Source: Pseudomonadota bacterium (GTDB lineage Bacteria; Pseudomonadota; Alphaproteobacteria; Caulobacterales; Caulobacteraceae). Taken from it: 6,008 nt of DNA. The notes beneath the pieces were generated by a model that was not told the origin of the DNA, did not search any database, and saw only the letters and a program-made list of their open reading frames with translations. This document shows, in pieces, positions 4,614 to 6,008 of this stretch. How positions within the stretch are numbered: the stretch's first letter is position 1; the number at the start of each line of letters is the position of its first letter. The position numbers were made by a program, and so were the translations under genes. The stretch covers positions 1 through 6,008 of the forward strand of contig JAEYTA010000109.1 of assembly GCA_023434265.1 (NCBI GenBank), written 5' to 3'.

Positions 4614-6008
4614 TCAGGCGGCGGGCCGGGCAGCCGGCGCCGCCGCCGCAGCCGCTTCGGGACGGGCGGGGGCCGCGGGGCGGTCTCCGCCCGTCTTGCG
4701 TCTGAGTTCGTCCTTCATCTCCGACACCCAGCCGGCGAAGGTGTCGGCCGAAACCGCGAGGGCGGCGAAGTCGGTGGGCGCGCCGGCGCCGTCCATGCCC
4801 GCCAGCGCGATCGACAGGGCCGTCTTCGACCGGGCCCCGGCGACGTAAGGCCGGTAGCGGGCGGACAGTCGCGTCAGCGCGGCCGCGTCACGGCCCAGCG
4901 AATACCCCACACCGGCCCGGATCAGGCGCGCCTCCTCGTCTGCGGACAGGGGGCCCGGATCCGTGTGCCGGTCGCCGAGCCGGGCCTCGTAGAGGGCGGC
5001 GGCCTCGGCCCACTTCTCCTGCTTCCAGTAGATTTCGGCGCGGACGTCGCGCGCCTCCGGCGAGGCGTCGGCGCCGAGCACCTCGAGCGCGTGGTCGAAG
5101 CGGCTCAGCCCGGCCAGGGCCCGCGCTTCGAGCGCGCGGCGTTCGGCGTTGAGGGCACCGGGCAGGAGGGTGGTGCGCGAGGTCCAGATGGCCTGCAGCG
5201 CCGCCTCGGGCTGGCGGTCCATCAGGTAGACGCGGGCGAGGTCGGTGGCGACCTGGGCCTTGGCCACGCCCTCCAGCCGCTCGTCGACCTGGTGCTTGAG
5301 CAGTTCGGCGGCCTGGTCGAGCAGGTCGACGTCGACCAGCCGGCGGGCGAGGCGGCGGACCATTTCGTCGCCATCGGCGCCGATCGGGGTGAGGTCGCGG
5401 AAATCGTAGAACAGGCCCAGCGCCTGCACCGGCTGCATGCCGTCGGCTCCGCCCTCGAGGAACAGCATGCGGAAGGCGGCCGACAGGTCGGCCTGCAGTT
5501 CGGACGCCGCGGGCAGCCGGTTGAGGCGCGAGCCGGCCCCCTTCAGGGCGGTCAGGGCCTCGCGATAGAGGCCCTGCGACAGGTAGAGCTGGCCCAGTTC
5601 GCGGATCACCGCCAGTTCGACCGCGTCGCCGCGCCAGCGCCAGCGCAGGGCCTCGAGCTCCTGCGCCGCCGCATCCGGCTTCATCGTCCCCTTGTCGAGC
5701 GACATGCGGACGACGCCGAGGCGGGCGGGGACCGCCACCTTGTCCAGCGGGGCGCGACCGACGGCGGTGTAGACCGCCAGGGCGCGGTCGCCGACGCCTT
5801 CCTTCTCGAACAGCCGGGCCTGCACCAGTCGCGCCGCCAGCTGGTCGGCGGCCGGGATGTCCTGGCTGAAGGCGTAGGCCAGCAAGGCGCGGGCGGCGGG
5901 GAGGTCGCCGGTCTCCAGCGCCGCCTCGGCGTGGGCGGCCCCGAAGCGGGCGCGCCACACCGGGGGGAAGTCGTCGACCACGCGGGCCCCGGCGGCGAAG
6001 GCCTGGCG
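4614..6008 (-). CDS. Large TPR-like repeat protein, C-terminal 464 residues (5' end outside window)
   Basis: The frame is open through the window edge: nine codons precede the GTG at 5981 without a stop, and that GTG has no ribosome site, so the true start is very likely upstream of the window. The visible 464 residues are almost wholly alpha-helical and Ala/Leu-rich, with recurring 34-residue-like units of the form A..L...G....AL..L. Examples are AEAALETGDLPAARALLAYAF, LYLSQGLYREALTALKGAG, ARVYLMDRQPEAALQAIW and AEIYWKQEKWAEAAALYEARLGD, matching TPR and related solenoid repeats that act as protein-binding scaffolds. The last 25 residues are a disordered Ala/Pro tail. No enzymatic motif is visible, and the partner is unknown. 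Similar large TPR proteins sit near flagellar loci in Caulobacterales as far as I recall, but I cannot link this one to motility from sequence. It could also carry a signal or membrane domain in the missing part. Confidence 0.8.
   Translation of the reverse strand, partial: RQAFAAGARVVDDFPPVWRARFGAAHAEAALETGDLPAARALLAYAFSQDIPAADQLAARLVQARLFEKEGVGDRALAVYTAVGRAPLDKVAVPARLGVVRMSLDKGTMKPDAAAQELEALRWRWRGDAVELAVIRELGQLYLSQGLYREALTALKGAGSRLNRLPAASELQADLSAAFRMLFLEGGADGMQPVQALGLFYDFRDLTPIGADGDEMVRRLARRLVDVDLLDQAAELLKHQVDERLEGVAKAQVATDLARVYLMDRQPEAALQAIWTSRTTLLPGALNAERRALEARALAGLSRFDHALEVLGADASPEARDVRAEIYWKQEKWAEAAALYEARLGDRHTDPGPLSADEEARLIRAGVGYSLGRDAAALTRLSARYRPYVAGARSKTALSIALAGMDGAGAPTDFAALAVSADTFAGWVSEMKDELRRKTGGDRPAAPARPEAAAAAAPAARPAA

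Noticed and set aside
4888..5958. Second long minus-strand frame inside the TPR gene
   Set aside because: It is an Arg/Pro/Gly-rich product in a shifted frame, while the chosen frame shows regular TPR-like units and runs through to the window edge.
1..6008. Mobile element, CRISPR array, tRNA or rRNA
   Set aside because: No transposase or integrase motif, terminal repeats, regularly spaced repeats or tRNA-like cloverleaf were seen. The codon-odd small ORF has no flanking repeats that would mark an insertion event.

Overview
The window comes from a GC-rich alphaproteobacterium, most likely a member of Caulobacterales (Caulobacter, Brevundimonas or Phenylobacterium type). The grounds are very high G/C at third codon positions, a divergent flgB-flgC-fliE / fliO-fliP flagellar locus, CtrA-like TTAA-based boxes between the two arms, and a promoter upstream of the oxygenase gene resembling the Caulobacter housekeeping consensus (TTGACGS / GCTANAWC). 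Genus and species cannot be fixed from the sequence alone.

Layout. Positions 1-568 (minus) hold the N-terminal 189 residues of a secreted amidohydrolase whose C-terminus lies outside the window. A 115-bp divergent intergenic stretch follows. Positions 684-1538 (plus) encode a prolyl-4-hydroxylase-type Fe(II)/2-oxoglutarate oxygenase with a Sel1-like helical N-terminus. It converges within 9 bp on the minus-strand flagellar operon, read in transcription order as flgB (2977-2573), a 97-codon ORF of unknown function (2573-2280), flgC (2276-1857) and fliE (1847-1548). A 148-bp control region (2978-3125) separates this operon from the plus-strand pair fliO (3126-3395) and fliP (3392-4207). After a 121-bp spacer with two hairpins comes an HU-type nucleoid protein gene (4329-4607), which converges within 6 bp on the C-terminal 464 codons of a large TPR-like protein (4614-6008, minus) whose N-terminus lies outside the window.

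How the genes fit together. FliO and FliP belong to the flagellar type III export gate. FliE joins the MS ring and export gate to the rod, and FlgB and FlgC are proximal rod subunits. The divergent locus therefore encodes export-gate and rod-base parts that are assembled at about the same early stage, consistent with shared CtrA-type cell-cycle control from the common intergenic region. The amidohydrolase, oxygenase, HU and TPR genes have no evident flagellar role.

The most unusual item is the intact small ORF between flgB and flgC. It starts on the flgB stop codon (TGATG), its last codons carry the flgC Shine-Dalgarno, and its codon use differs strongly from its neighbours (18 of 97 codons end in A/T, against 5 of 139 in flgC). 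It looks like a later arrival captured inside a normally compact operon. No complete new defence system, mobile element, CRISPR array or RNA gene was seen.
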